64,000 bases of DNA from Planobispora longispora (GCF_016863135.1 NZ_BOOH01000019.1:248001-312000); one strand, 5' to 3'; numbered from the stretch's first letter, positions 5,832-15,414 are shown. The notes: generated from the letters alone by a model not told the origin. Numbers and translations: made by a program.

Positions 5832-8804
5832 TCACTCGGTGAACGTCAGCTCCACGGTCTCCGGCGACTCGGCGTCGAACGGCAGGACGAACCGGTGCGG
5901 CCACGACAGCACGTCCTCCAGCCATCCCGCCCCCATCGTCTGGGCCACGTGCCGCAGCCGCTCGGCCGGGTCGATCCCGACCGTGACCGTCATGACGTCC
6001 CGCTCCACGCCCGCGTGCTCGTCGTCGCCCAGCAGGACCCGCCAGGCCAGGGCCCGGTTCCGGTCCACCTCCATGGACAGGGGGTGGTGGCGCAGCGCCC
6101 TGGCGCGGTGCCCGAGCAGTTCGGCGCCGGTCGCCGGGTGGTCGAACAGCGGGTAGTCCATGGCGGGCGCGGGGGCGTGCGGGTCGGGGGCGGGGTGCCC
6201 GTACGGGAAGAGCCGGTCCACCTCGTGCAACCATCGGACCTGCGGGATCACCCAGGAGGGTCCGGGCCGCTCGCCGGGCCTGCGCTCCGGGCCCAGGATC
6301 CGGGTCGCCGCCAGGGCGAGCTGCTCGGTGAGCCCGGCGGGGTCGGCCACGGTCCGCAGCGCCCAGGCGCGGCGGCCGACGGCGCGCTCCACGGCGGTGG
6401 CCAGCAGGCACTCGCGCCGCCGCGCGGGCAGCTCCGCCCACAGGTCCGTCAGCGCCCGGGGCGCGCCCGGCAGCGGGCGGTTGACGCAGAACGCCAGCGC
6501 CAGCGTGTCGGTCCAGATGCGCAGCCAGGCCCACTCGGGGGACTCGGCGAGCAGGTCGGCCTCGCGGAGCTCGACCAGCGTGCACGCCCGGCCGCTCCGG
6601 CACTCGTGGCCGCACGCCGCCGAGCGGCGCCCGCAGATCGGCGGGGTCTGCCCGGGGAGCGCGTGCTCGCGGTCCTCGCCCAGCGGCACCTGGATGCGGA
6701 GCGGGCGGTCCATCCCGTCGGCGAAGACGGCGGCCGTCCCGGGCTGGAGGGAGACGACCTGCCGGGACTGCTCCTCGCTCAGGTTCATCGCGGCGCCGAC
6801 CAGATGGCGGTCGTCCTCGGCCGGGAGCCGGTGCACGACCTTCAGCGCGGTGTTCTTCACCACGTCGGAGACCAGCTTGGTGGGGATCTGCTCGGCCACC
6901 ACGATGCCCTCGCCGTACGCGCGGATCTCGGCGAGCATCCCGGCCAGCAGCTCGACGGCGTGCGTGCTGGCCCGGCCCGCGCCCCGGTCGCGCAGGAGCC
7001 GGTGCGCCTCCTCGATCACGATCACGTGCCGGAGCCCGGAGGTCTTGGCGGACCTGGCCCGCATCCGCAGGTGCTCCACGATCCGGATGATCAGCGTGCC
7101 CATCAGGAACGCCTTGTCCTCGTCGTTGGCCACGTCCTCGATGGCCAGGACCACGTTGCGCTGGAGCAGGTCGCCGATGTCGGCGGGGTGGCCGCCCTCG
7201 AAGAACCGCCCGGCCGAGCCGACTCGGAGCGAGCGCAGCCGCAGCGAGATGAAGCCCTCGACGTCGGCCTGGACCTCCCGGCCGTAGCCGATCTCCTTGA
7301 TCACTTCCATCGCGTGGTGCTGGAGCTGCTCCAGGGTCGGCACGGCCGGCCGCACCGCCGCCCCCGGGGCCGCGCCGCCGGTGACCACGTCCCAGCCGTT
7401 GGTCTCGTACACCCGCTGCAGCGCGAGCGACATGATCTGCGGGAACGGCTCCTCGGCGTCGAAGGCCGCCATGAACAGCGCCCGGACCATGTCGATGTGG
7501 GCCTGGACCGGGTAACCGGGCTCGGGGGCGAGCGGGTTGACGCTGAACGGCACGTTGTCGGGGGCCGAGGGATTGATCACGGTCACCGGGGCGAGGTGCT
7601 GGACCCGGCCGCCCATCGCGGCGTACTCGGACTTGGCCGGCTCGATGGCCAGCCACGGGATGCCCGCCCCGGTGAGCTGCTCCAGCAGGTGGCGCACGGT
7701 CTGCGACTTGCCGGAGCCGGTGGCGCCGGTGACGAACGCGTGCCGGTTCAGGGTCGCCAGGGGGACCGTGAACGACCCGACCGCGCGGTCCTGGCCGTCC
7801 ACGATCGCGCCGAGGTCGAGCACCGGCTCCCCGAGGGGCGCGTCGGCCTCGCTGGTCACGTCGAAGAAGCCGGCGTCGAGCACCCGGACGCCGGGAACCT
7901 CGCGGCGGGGCAGCCCGGCCAGCGCGGCCAGCGCCCCCGCGGTGGCGGCGAAGGGGGTGGCGGTGCCGTCGGCGGGGTCCTGCAGGGCGGTGGCGAGCAC
8001 CTCCTCGAAGGTGAGCGCCGGGGCGGACAGCGCGCTGCGCAGGCGGTAGGGGTGGTGGCTCATCTCGACGGAGCCGACCAGCACCGGGGCGATCTGCCGC
8101 AGCTCCTCCGGCCCGGCGGCCCCGGCCAGCACCCGCACGTTCCAGAGCCCGGCCTCGCGGAAGGCGTCGAGCTCCTGCATGCGCCGCTCGGCCCGCTCGG
8201 CGTCGTAGCGGGAGCGCTCGGAGGCGTCGCCGTACTGCCGCAGCACGTTGAGCTGGGTCCGCAGGTGCGCGATCTCGGCGTCCAGCAGGTCGGTCGGCTC
8301 GGCCACCACCAGCCACGCGAACGGCCGGGACATGAGCGTGACCAGCGTGGACTCGAACAGGGTGGGCCGCCGCACCTCGTCGGGGTCCGGCTCGCGGCGG
8401 CCGCTCAGCGGCGGCGCCTGCCGTCCCGGGCAGGTGGTCCAGGCGAGGTCGGACAGGTCGCTGAGCCATTCGTCGCCGATCCGCGTCCCCCGGGCGCCGC
8501 CGGGGAACAGCAGCGGCTCGGGACCGGCGGGGACCGGTTCGCCCTCGGCGGCCGCGGCCCGGCGGGGCGAGCGGGGCGGGGTGAGCGGCCCGGCGTTGGT
8601 GATCAGTTCCAGCGGGGCGCCGGATCCCCGGGAGAGCCAGCCGATCACGAAGGGACGGCCGCGCTGGGCCGCGGACAGGACGGCGGGCAGAACGGTGACG
8701 AAGTCCCACTCGGCCGACGAGCTGCGCGACGGCGCCGTGATCGACTGAATCCGGTACCAGGGGCCGGTCAGGCTGTGCGGAAGACGGGGCACGCTCTGCT
8801 GCAT
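5832..8804 (-). CDS. HerA/FtsK-type ATPase (DUF87-like), large
   Basis: A 990-residue ATPase. The Walker A GATGSGKS is at about residues 360-367 and the Walker B VIVIEEAH at about 594-601, the latter with an IEEAH sequence typical of HerA-like motors. The C-terminal third has a cysteine cluster (C..CGHECRSGRAC) that could bind zinc. The ATG at 8804 is preferred to a GTG at 8855 because GGTGGAG precedes it at good spacing. A 659-residue membrane partner is encoded just upstream on the same strand. The role is unknown: a motor for DNA or protein handling at the membrane is inferred from the family only. Confidence 0.72.
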   Translation of the reverse strand: MQQSVPRLPHSLTGPWYRIQSITAPSRSSSAEWDFVTVLPAVLSAAQRGRPFVIGWLSRGSGAPLELITNAGPLTPPRSPRRAAAAEGEPVPAGPEPLLFPGGARGTRIGDEWLSDLSDLAWTTCPGRQAPPLSGRREPDPDEVRRPTLFESTLVTLMSRPFAWLVVAEPTDLLDAEIAHLRTQLNVLRQYGDASERSRYDAERAERRMQELDAFREAGLWNVRVLAGAAGPEELRQIAPVLVGSVEMSHHPYRLRSALSAPALTFEEVLATALQDPADGTATPFAATAGALAALAGLPRREVPGVRVLDAGFFDVTSEADAPLGEPVLDLGAIVDGQDRAVGSFTVPLATLNRHAFVTGATGSGKSQTVRHLLEQLTGAGIPWLAIEPAKSEYAAMGGRVQHLAPVTVINPSAPDNVPFSVNPLAPEPGYPVQAHIDMVRALFMAAFDAEEPFPQIMSLALQRVYETNGWDVVTGGAAPGAAVRPAVPTLEQLQHHAMEVIKEIGYGREVQADVEGFISLRLRSLRVGSAGRFFEGGHPADIGDLLQRNVVLAIEDVANDEDKAFLMGTLIIRIVEHLRMRARSAKTSGLRHVIVIEEAHRLLRDRGAGRASTHAVELLAGMLAEIRAYGEGIVVAEQIPTKLVSDVVKNTALKVVHRLPAEDDRHLVGAAMNLSEEQSRQVVSLQPGTAAVFADGMDRPLRIQVPLGEDREHALPGQTPPICGRRSAACGHECRSGRACTLVELREADLLAESPEWAWLRIWTDTLALAFCVNRPLPGAPRALTDLWAELPARRRECLLATAVERAVGRRAWALRTVADPAGLTEQLALAATRILGPERRPGERPGPSWVIPQVRWLHEVDRLFPYGHPAPDPHAPAPAMDYPLFDHPATGAELLGHRARALRHHPLSMEVDRNRALAWRVLLGDDEHAGVERDVMTVTVGIDPAERLRHVAQTMGAGWLEDVLSWPHRFVLPFDAESPETVELTFTE

Positions 8805-9000
8805 TCGCTCTCCACCAGGGTGACCCGGCTCCGGGCCGGAAGGTTGACGCTTCACCTACGGTCGGGCCTCACTGCCTGCGCCGCCTCCCCGTTGACCGAG
8901 TCATTACCCCGTCCACATTCTGTCCATAGGATGTCCGCCGGGCATTCTGCGGGATCTTCGTACGGCGTCCCGCGGGGCCTCCCGGCGCCCGCACCGGTCA

Positions 9001-10980
9001 TCAGCGCTTGCGCCAGTCGAGCCGGGGCGGCGGCGGTCCGAGGTTGGGCGGGGCGAAGTTGGGCGGGGTGAGGTCGGGCGGGGCGGCTTCGAAGGGGACC
9101 GGCTCGCGCGCCTCCCCCTCCCCCGGCTCGACGGCGTTCCCCGTCGTCGCGGCCCGGATCTCGTCGAACTCCCCCAGCGTCGTGCGGGGGAAGGTGAGGA
9201 TCGCGGGGTTGGCGTCGGCGAGCCGCACCCGCCGGCCGTTCGCGGTGGCGTCGGTGACGATCACCGAGGTGGTCGGGAGCTGCTGGAGCTGGTGCGGCTC
9301 GACCAGGAACTCCCTGGAACGATGCAGGACGCGCTCGGTCTCTCCCAGCGCCTTGCTCGCCCTGCGGCCCCACTCGGTGGACTCGGTGATGTCCTCGCGC
9401 AGGTCCGCGTGGCCCACGCCGCGGCCGTCCTCGTCGTCTCCCGCCCGGCCGACCGTGGAGACGTAGCCCCCGTCGAGCCCGGCCCCGGCGGCGCTGATCG
9501 TCTCGGTGAGCTGGGCGAGCTCCAGCCGGTGCTCGGTGCCCACGTGCTCGCTGGCCACCCGGGCGTCCTCGGCGTTGCCCAGCCGCATGAACGCCACCGC
9601 GGCGTGCCCCCGCCCGAGCCGCTCGCGCACGGTCGGGGTGAGCGAGCGGTAGGTCAGCACCAGCCCGGTCCTGGAGGTCTCGCAGGCGTCCATCAGCCGG
9701 TCGAGCACGTCGCCGCGGAGCTTGTCCGCCCCGGCGACGATGATCGTGTGGTACCACGGCCGCTCGGCGGCGGGCGACTGGCGCAGGATGTGGGTGAGCG
9801 CGGTGGCCACGTAGGTGCCGAGGACCCGGTTGCCGAACACGCCGGCCTGGCGGTCCATGGAGACCACCCGCAGGCGGGCGGGCGGGAGCCGTACGGCCTC
9901 CGAGCCGAGCGTCTCCAGCTTGCGCAGCTGCGACTCCAGCGCCCAGGCCCGCTCGATCACCACCCGGTCGCTGACGCCCCGGCCGAACAGCGTGCCGATC
10001 CGCTCCAGCTGGGTCGCGGTGATCAGGCCGTAGCGCAGGTCGTCGCGGGGGTCGCCGACCTGGGCCAGGGCCCGCAGCGCGGCGGTCACCTGGTTGATCG
10101 TGGCGTTCTCGCCGAGGACCTCCAGGACCCGCTCCAGGATCGCGTTGTCGAACGACAGGTCCCTGGTGGTGCGGTGCTCCTCGCTGACGCTGACCACGTG
10201 GGCGAGCACGTCGGCGAAGGCCTCCGGCGCCAGGGTCGCGCCGAGGTCGAGCCGGGGCAGGTCCACCGGGAGCACCCAGACCAGCGGCTCGTCGCCGCCC
10301 CGGCGGGCCAGCTCGATCAGGTCCTTGGCGACGGCGCCCTCGGACAGGTCGAGCACGGTCAGGTGGCCGCCGCTGTAGAGCCGGGTCGCGCCGAGCAGGG
10401 TGATCAGCGCCGACCATCCGGGCAGCGTGCCGCCGGCCACGTCGATGCGGTCGATCTCGTCCGGTACGGCCACGGCGTACCAGGTGGTCTGGCGGTCGTA
10501 GCGCTCCCTGCGCTCCGTCCACTCCCGGTAGCGGGCGGCGTGTTCCTCCTGGGCGCGGTGGAGCTCGCGGTCGCGATCCCTGCGCAGCTTCTCCCCGGCC
10601 GCCTGGTGCTCCCGGATCCGGTAGCGGACCGCGCGGTTCCCCTGGTAGATCGCGTAGCTGCAGAACCCGGCGATGCCGAGCGCGACGACCAGCCCGGCGA
10701 CGGCGAACGACCAGTCCAGCGGCCCGATGACGGCCAGCCCCAGGACGAGCAGGGCCAGACCGATCATGAATCCCCGCACCACCTTCACCGGGCGGTTCAG
10801 CAGGTCCTCGTTGAGCCGCTCGCGGCGCACCCACTCGGGGTCGATCTCGGGGGCGGGGTTCTCCGCGGGGGACGGGCGCCGGGGAGCCGGCCCCGGGTCG
10901 GGAGAGAGCAGGGCATATTGCCAGCCCAGGTAAATCCGGTCCGCCTGGAGCTGCGCATGCTCGGGATGCACGTCCGTCAC
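9001..10980 (-). CDS. Membrane-anchored degenerate P-loop protein, partner of the HerA-like ATPase
   Basis: A 659-residue protein with two adjacent transmembrane helices (about 71-90 and 91-110), a charged coiled-coil stretch to about 160, and a cytoplasmic domain laid out like an FtsK/VirD4 ATPase. The Walker A position reads AGGTLPGWSALI (about 182-193), lacking the GK[ST] core. The Walker B position reads HTIIVAGADKL, with no acidic pair. It is therefore probably a pseudo-ATPase. The C-terminus is proline-rich with PPNFAPPNLGPP repeats. The GTG start follows GGAGGTTCC. It probably works with the active ATPase encoded downstream. Confidence 0.6.
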   Translation of the reverse strand: MTDVHPEHAQLQADRIYLGWQYALLSPDPGPAPRRPSPAENPAPEIDPEWVRRERLNEDLLNRPVKVVRGFMIGLALLVLGLAVIGPLDWSFAVAGLVVALGIAGFCSYAIYQGNRAVRYRIREHQAAGEKLRRDRDRELHRAQEEHAARYREWTERRERYDRQTTWYAVAVPDEIDRIDVAGGTLPGWSALITLLGATRLYSGGHLTVLDLSEGAVAKDLIELARRGGDEPLVWVLPVDLPRLDLGATLAPEAFADVLAHVVSVSEEHRTTRDLSFDNAILERVLEVLGENATINQVTAALRALAQVGDPRDDLRYGLITATQLERIGTLFGRGVSDRVVIERAWALESQLRKLETLGSEAVRLPPARLRVVSMDRQAGVFGNRVLGTYVATALTHILRQSPAAERPWYHTIIVAGADKLRGDVLDRLMDACETSRTGLVLTYRSLTPTVRERLGRGHAAVAFMRLGNAEDARVASEHVGTEHRLELAQLTETISAAGAGLDGGYVSTVGRAGDDEDGRGVGHADLREDITESTEWGRRASKALGETERVLHRSREFLVEPHQLQQLPTTSVIVTDATANGRRVRLADANPAILTFPRTTLGEFDEIRAATTGNAVEPGEGEAREPVPFEAAPPDLTPPNFAPPNLGPPPPRLDWRKR

Positions 10981-11146
10981 GGAACCTCCGCCGTCGGGCT
11001 CTCGTCCGCCTCCGTGACAGCGTAAAAGTTCTGTCCTCGGTTGGGGCGGCCTTCATGGCAATCCACTGTATTTTCCCCGCGTTTACCCTGACTTATGGGA
11101 TCAATGGGTCTGGCGTGGATGGGATCAGCTACTACCATCCTTTGTC

Positions 11147-11800
11147 ATGACGTCTCCCCCCGGTGGCGGTACCCGTCGGCGACGCCCGGTCGCGGTACCC
11201 CTCGCCATTCTGGCGATCGCCACCGGACTGGGAATCACCGCCGCCCTCGGCGGGTTCGCGGAAGCGCCGAAGGAGCCTCCGAAACAGCTCGGTCCCGGCG
11301 CCGCCGTCGACCAGAAGCTCTTCCTCACGAAGTTCGTGGCGTCGCGGACGGTGTTCCAGCCCGACGAGTACGGCGGCGAGGGAAAACGGTTCCTGGAAGT
11401 CGAGCTCGAGGTCACCAACAAGGGCGACCGGACCGAAGGGGTGGGTTCTCCGGGCCAGGGAGGCAAACAGGGTCTCCTCTACGGCAAGTCCCTGCTGAAG
11501 ATGACCCCGGAGATCACGAACGAGTTCGGCCCGATCTCCATGATCATCGACGAAGGGGTCCCGAGCCAGCAGCTCCACCCGGGGATGACCTCCGCCGTCG
11601 TGTTCCGGTACGAGCTGGCGCAGGGACAGCAGGCGCCGGAGAACGTCACGTTCGACGTCGGGGTCTTCGATCCCGACCCCGACAGCGTCACGGGCGCCGA
11701 CCTCGGCCTGATCCTGGAGTCCGAGAGCGACGCGAAGGGAGCACCGCCCAAGGTCGAGGCGAAGGTCACCCTGCCCGTCCAGCGAGGCGAGGCCGGTTGA
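11147..11800 (+). CDS. Exported single-pass protein, DUF4352-like domain
   Basis: A 217-residue protein with a basic N-terminus, one transmembrane helix (about 14-33) and a beta-rich extracytoplasmic domain. The phrase RFLEVELEVTNKGDRTEG is typical of telokin-like or DUF4352 immunoglobulin-type folds. No function is recognised. TACCAT 8 nt upstream of the ATG suggests leaderless transcription, divergent from the pseudo-ATPase. Two similar membrane-anchored proteins follow, so the three probably form one envelope complex. Confidence 0.6.
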   Translation: MTSPPGGGTRRRRPVAVPLAILAIATGLGITAALGGFAEAPKEPPKQLGPGAAVDQKLFLTKFVASRTVFQPDEYGGEGKRFLEVELEVTNKGDRTEGVGSPGQGGKQGLLYGKSLLKMTPEITNEFGPISMIIDEGVPSQQLHPGMTSAVVFRYELAQGQQAPENVTFDVGVFDPDPDSVTGADLGLILESESDAKGAPPKVEAKVTLPVQRGEAG

Positions 11801-11876
11801 TGCGTTCCGTACCCCTCCCGACATCCCTTCGCGCGTTCCTCTCCGCGCCTCTCCTCCGGCGCGAGGGAGTCCGCCG

Positions 11877-12548
11877 ATGAGCACCGTGACCCCCAGCACA
11901 GTGACCCCCGGCCGCCCCGGGACGACCGCCCCCCGCCCCGCCACCCGGCCCCCGGGCCGGCTGCGTCGGGCGGGCGCGGTGATCGCCGGAATCGCCCTGG
12001 CCGCCGCCGCGGTGGCCGTCCAGGCCGCCGCGCTGGAGCAGGAGGATCTCGTCGGCAACCTGACCTGGACCGGGCGGAGAGGGGACGAGGTCGTCGCCTC
12101 CCGGTTCAGCGCGCGGGTCACCGGGGTGCACGGCGCCAAGAGCATCCAGACCACGGACGCCGCGGACAAGGTGGAGAAGGCGACCACTCCGGGGATCTTC
12201 GTGGTCGTCGAGGTGGGGGCGACCGCCCACCGGGAGCCGCAGCGGTTCGGGCCCCCGGTGCTCCTGGCCGGGGACGGCAAGCGCTACACGGCCACCGACA
12301 AGGTGAAGTCCTCGCTGACCATCACCGAGCCCTACATCCAGCCGGGCTGGTGGTCGGAGAGCGTGGCGGTCTTCGAGGTCCCGGTCGCGGCCCTGACCGG
12401 CTCCCGGATCGTGCTGGGGCCGAAGCAGGGGCTCATCGGCGAGACGTACCTGCCGGAGGTGGAGATCGACCTCGGTCTGGACGACGCGGGTACGCAGAGC
12501 CTGATCTCCCAGGCCGAGGACGTCTACCCGCTGGGGGGCAGGAAGTGA
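11877..12548 (+). CDS. Exported single-pass protein, second of three
   Basis: A 223-residue protein. A proline/threonine-rich cytoplasmic tail (1-30) leads to one transmembrane helix (about 35-56) and an extracytoplasmic beta domain with GIFVVVEVGATAHREPQRFG, like the first protein of the row. It overlaps the next gene by 4 bp (GTGA). Function unknown. Membership of one operon with 11147-11800 and 12545-13870 is clear from spacing. Confidence 0.58.
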   Translation: MSTVTPSTVTPGRPGTTAPRPATRPPGRLRRAGAVIAGIALAAAAVAVQAAALEQEDLVGNLTWTGRRGDEVVASRFSARVTGVHGAKSIQTTDAADKVEKATTPGIFVVVEVGATAHREPQRFGPPVLLAGDGKRYTATDKVKSSLTITEPYIQPGWWSESVAVFEVPVAALTGSRIVLGPKQGLIGETYLPEVEIDLGLDDAGTQSLISQAEDVYPLGGRK

Positions 12549-13870
12549 CCGGCGCCCCGCCCCCGGAGGAGACCCCCCGCGACTGGTTCGCCCCCCGCCA
12601 GGACGCCCCTCCCGCCCCGCAGGACGGCTCTCCCACCCCGCAGGACGGCCCTCCGCGGCGCGAGCAGGGCGGCTTCCCGCCCCGCGAACAGGTCGGCGCC
12701 CCTTCGCCCCTCCCCCGCCGGCGGCCCCGGCAGCAGTTCGCGCCCCAGCAGCAGTTCGCCGCGCCCCGAGAGCCTGAGGATCTCCAGGAGCCGCCCCGGG
12801 GCGCGCCCTGGCCCACCGCCGGTTCCTGGCCGCCGCCCCCGGAAGCCGCCGGGCCGCCCGCGCCCGGCCAGGCGCCGCGCGCCCCGCGGCCCCAGCGTCC
12901 CGTGAGCCCCGGCCACCGGCCCGGGGGTTCGTGGCCGCCCCGCCGGCAGGCCTTCTCCGATCAGCAGGTCTGGCCGCCTCCCCAGGAGCCCTCCGATGAT
13001 TCGCCGGGAACCGCCACCCAGCCCTTCCCCGCCATCCCGGCCTCTCCGCTCCCCCGGCACGCCTTCGCCGCCGCGCAGGGCAGGCAGGACGGTCTCGGCG
13101 CGGGACCGGCGCGAGAAGACGACCTCGGCGCCGGACGAGTACGAGCCGACGACCTCGGCGCCGGACGAGTACGGGCCGACGACCTCGGCGCCCGAGGGCC
13201 GCAGGAGGACGAGCCCGGCACCCGGCGGGAGCCGGAGGACACCTCCGGAGCCGGGCGGGAGCCGGTCTCCGAGGCCGACGGCTCCCCTCGGCCCCCGCGC
13301 CGCCGCCGTACCGTGTTGCGGGCGATCGGGGCGGTCCTGGCCGTGGCGCTGGCCGTCGGAATCCCCACCTGGGACGACTACCGCCTCTACCGGACCGGCA
13401 ACCCCGACTACCGGTTCCACCCCGTCGCCGCCGGAGGCACCGGCACACTCATGAACGTGGCCTGGCAGGTCGAGGTCGAGCAGGCCGACAGCCTGCCGGG
13501 TGCGGGACCCGCCAAGCCCGGGCGGCAGTGGCTGAAGATCAGGGTGATCAGGACCTCCCTGAACATGGAGGGCGTGGTCCGCAGCGCCCAGCCCGAGGTC
13601 GAGGTCAGGCACCCCGACGGCCGCTCCTGGCAGGCGCTGTTCGACAGCAACGACCTCCCCTTGGACCTCAAGGAGCACAAGGTCGGCACCCCCTACCGTT
13701 ACGACCTGATCAGCGTGGTCCCCGAGGACGTCGCCGACCGGGTCCAGGTCCACGTCATCCCCAACCCTGCCCGGCTGTCGCTGGAGGAGCAGAGCGTCGA
13801 GGAGCTGTTCAAGAGCGCCGCCACGGAGAAGCCCGAACCGCAGGACCAGGTGCTGGTGTTCAGGCGCTGA
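12545..13870 (+). CDS. Proline-rich membrane-anchored protein, third of three
   Basis: A 441-residue protein starting with GTG inside the stop of the previous gene. Residues 1-255 are low-complexity, rich in Pro, Gln, Arg and Asp, and include a ten-residue tandem repeat of the type DDLGAGRVRA. One transmembrane helix (about 258-276) follows an RRRR stop-transfer-like cluster. The last 165 residues form an extracytoplasmic beta-rich domain similar in style to its two neighbours. The long disordered cytoplasmic arm could reach the ATPase (inference). Confidence 0.55.
   Translation: MTGAPPPEETPRDWFAPRQDAPPAPQDGSPTPQDGPPRREQGGFPPREQVGAPSPLPRRRPRQQFAPQQQFAAPREPEDLQEPPRGAPWPTAGSWPPPPEAAGPPAPGQAPRAPRPQRPVSPGHRPGGSWPPRRQAFSDQQVWPPPQEPSDDSPGTATQPFPAIPASPLPRHAFAAAQGRQDGLGAGPAREDDLGAGRVRADDLGAGRVRADDLGARGPQEDEPGTRREPEDTSGAGREPVSEADGSPRPPRRRRTVLRAIGAVLAVALAVGIPTWDDYRLYRTGNPDYRFHPVAAGGTGTLMNVAWQVEVEQADSLPGAGPAKPGRQWLKIRVIRTSLNMEGVVRSAQPEVEVRHPDGRSWQALFDSNDLPLDLKEHKVGTPYRYDLISVVPEDVADRVQVHVIPNPARLSLEEQSVEELFKSAATEKPEPQDQVLVFRR
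13088..13207 (+). repeat. 30-bp tandem repeat inside the proline-rich protein
   Basis: Four units of 30 bp (13088, 13118, 13148, 13178) encode DDLGAGxxRx repeats. Units two and three differ at a single position. The reading frame is kept. Confidence 0.85.
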
Positions 13871-13882
13871 GCGCCCGCCGCC

Positions 13883-15181
13883 TCACGCGCCGAGGGCTCG
13901 GCCCGCCTCCCGGCTCCGGGTGGCGGCGATGTCGAAGGTGGCCGCCAGCAGGCACACCGTCAGCATCCCCGCGAGCAGTTCCCGCACGAAGTCCAGGGGG
14001 CTGCCGAACACGAGCCAGAAGAAGGGGGAGTCGTTTCCGACCAGCGCCCGCGCCGCCCGGTCGGCGTACTCCGTCCCGACGTGGATCACCACGTAGCACA
14101 GGCAGAACATGCCGAACAGCGCCGCTCCGCCGCGGGTGACGAGCCGGAAGGCGTTCGCGGGCGGAATCCAGCGCTCCTGGAAACCGGTCGTCGACCTGGT
14201 CACGGTCGTCCGGGTGAGCGCGTGCGTACGGTCCATCCGGTCGGCCACGGTGTCCAGCCGGGTTCCCCGTACGACCGCGCGCGTGTCCTGGGCGAAGGCC
14301 CCGTAGACGAGCGCGGCGACCGTCAGCCAGGTCAACGGCTCGACCAGCGCGTCCACGATGAACGGCCACACGTCCGCGACGGTCTCCCAGAACGCCTTCC
14401 AACCGGGGATCGTCTTGTCGGCATGCTCCAGCCAGCCCTTGACCGTGGCCGTCGCGACCCGTCCGTCCAGCCACTCCGACCGCGCCGAGACGAGCTCGAA
14501 TATCGCGTTGATGCCGTAGAAGGCGAAGGCCAGCTCGAAGAAGGCGGTGAGGATGCCGCTCGCCTTCCCCTTGCCGTTGGTGTGCCACCACGCGAACAAC
14601 ATCTTGAGCAGGTACGCGATCACGGCGACCACCGCCGAGAGCCACACCTCCAGCCCGATGAGCAGGTCGCCGCCCTCTCCCTTGATCCCGGCGAAGGATC
14701 CCGCGAAGTCCTGGTCGATCCGTTTCATGGCGTCGAGGGCGATCAGTTCCCTGGCGTCCTCGGCGTAGAAGCTCCAGGCGATGTAGATCGTGGCGAAGAC
14801 CAGGGTGGACCGGTCGAGCGCGCCGAACAGGCTCTCGTCCGCCTCGTCCCCGGCCCGGCGCGCCCGGATCTCCCGCAGCGAGCCGCGCACCGAGTGGAGC
14901 ATGCCCACCGTGACCACGAGCTTGGTCAGCACGATCAGGGTGAACAGGAACATCACGACGCCGAAGCGCACCTGCCGGTGATCGCCGTGGGCGACCTCCG
15001 TGGCCGCCCACATCAGCGCCGAGCGGACCGCCTGCCCGGCCGCGAACCAGAGCACCAGCGAGAGCAGGCAGGAACCGAGGATCCTGAGCGTGTGCCCGGG
15101 CAGCGACCACGCCGAGAGGGGCCGGGCGGCGGGAGCCGGGGACGGAGGCGCGGGTGGGGGCACAACAGACGTTCCGGACAC
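13883..15181 (-). CDS. Polytopic membrane protein of unknown function
   Basis: A protein of about 432 residues with roughly six to eight transmembrane helices: near the N-terminus (RILGSCLLSLVLWFAAG), then VVMFLFTLIVLTKLVVTV, a central pair, LTWLTVAALVYGAFA, ALFGMFCLCYVVIHV and a last one near LLAGMLTVCLLAATFDIAA. The GTG at 15181 is chosen. The open frame extends further upstream, but the extra N-terminus is Cys/Pro-rich and not protein-like. It ends 12 bp from the convergent proline-rich gene. It may belong to the same envelope system; no domain is recognised. Confidence 0.55.
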   Translation of the reverse strand: MSGTSVVPPPAPPSPAPAARPLSAWSLPGHTLRILGSCLLSLVLWFAAGQAVRSALMWAATEVAHGDHRQVRFGVVMFLFTLIVLTKLVVTVGMLHSVRGSLREIRARRAGDEADESLFGALDRSTLVFATIYIAWSFYAEDARELIALDAMKRIDQDFAGSFAGIKGEGGDLLIGLEVWLSAVVAVIAYLLKMLFAWWHTNGKGKASGILTAFFELAFAFYGINAIFELVSARSEWLDGRVATATVKGWLEHADKTIPGWKAFWETVADVWPFIVDALVEPLTWLTVAALVYGAFAQDTRAVVRGTRLDTVADRMDRTHALTRTTVTRSTTGFQERWIPPANAFRLVTRGGAALFGMFCLCYVVIHVGTEYADRAARALVGNDSPFFWLVFGSPLDFVRELLAGMLTVCLLAATFDIAATRSREAGRALGA

Positions 15182-15283
15182 CCGACGAATCGTAGCGATC
15201 GAGGCGGCGGCCGTACACGAGAAGCGCCCATGAGGGGCGGGCGGGCGCACACAGACGGGCGGGCGACCGCACACGACGGACAC

Positions 15284-15363
15284 GGCTGCCGCACACGGGG
15301 AAAGGCGGGCGGACGCAGGGAAAGGCTGCCGCACACAGAAAAAGGCGGGCGGACGCGGAAACC
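15284..15363. repeat. 40-bp imperfect direct repeat
   Basis: Two 40-bp units begin with GGCTGCCGCACAC (15284 and 15324) and share GGCGGGCGGACGC. They lie in the non-coding gap upstream of the polytopic membrane protein and run into the sseC terminator. Confidence 0.6.
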
Positions 15364-15396
15364 GGCACCCCTCCGGAAGGAGGGATGCCGGTTTCC
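15357..15396 (-). terminator. Strong hairpin terminator after sseC
   Basis: GGAAACCGGCA (15357-15367) pairs with 15386-15396. A 6-bp inner stem closes a GGAA tetraloop, with one C/A mismatch between the two stems. It lies about 20 bp beyond the sseC stop. There is no U-tract. Confidence 0.75.
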
Positions 15397-15414
15397 GTCA
15401 GCCGGGAGACCCGG

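Noticed and set aside
5895-9071. Very long open frame on the + strand opposite the HerA-like gene
   Set aside because: It is the antisense shadow of a high-GC gene, without family motifs and with Gly/Arg/Val/His-rich composition.
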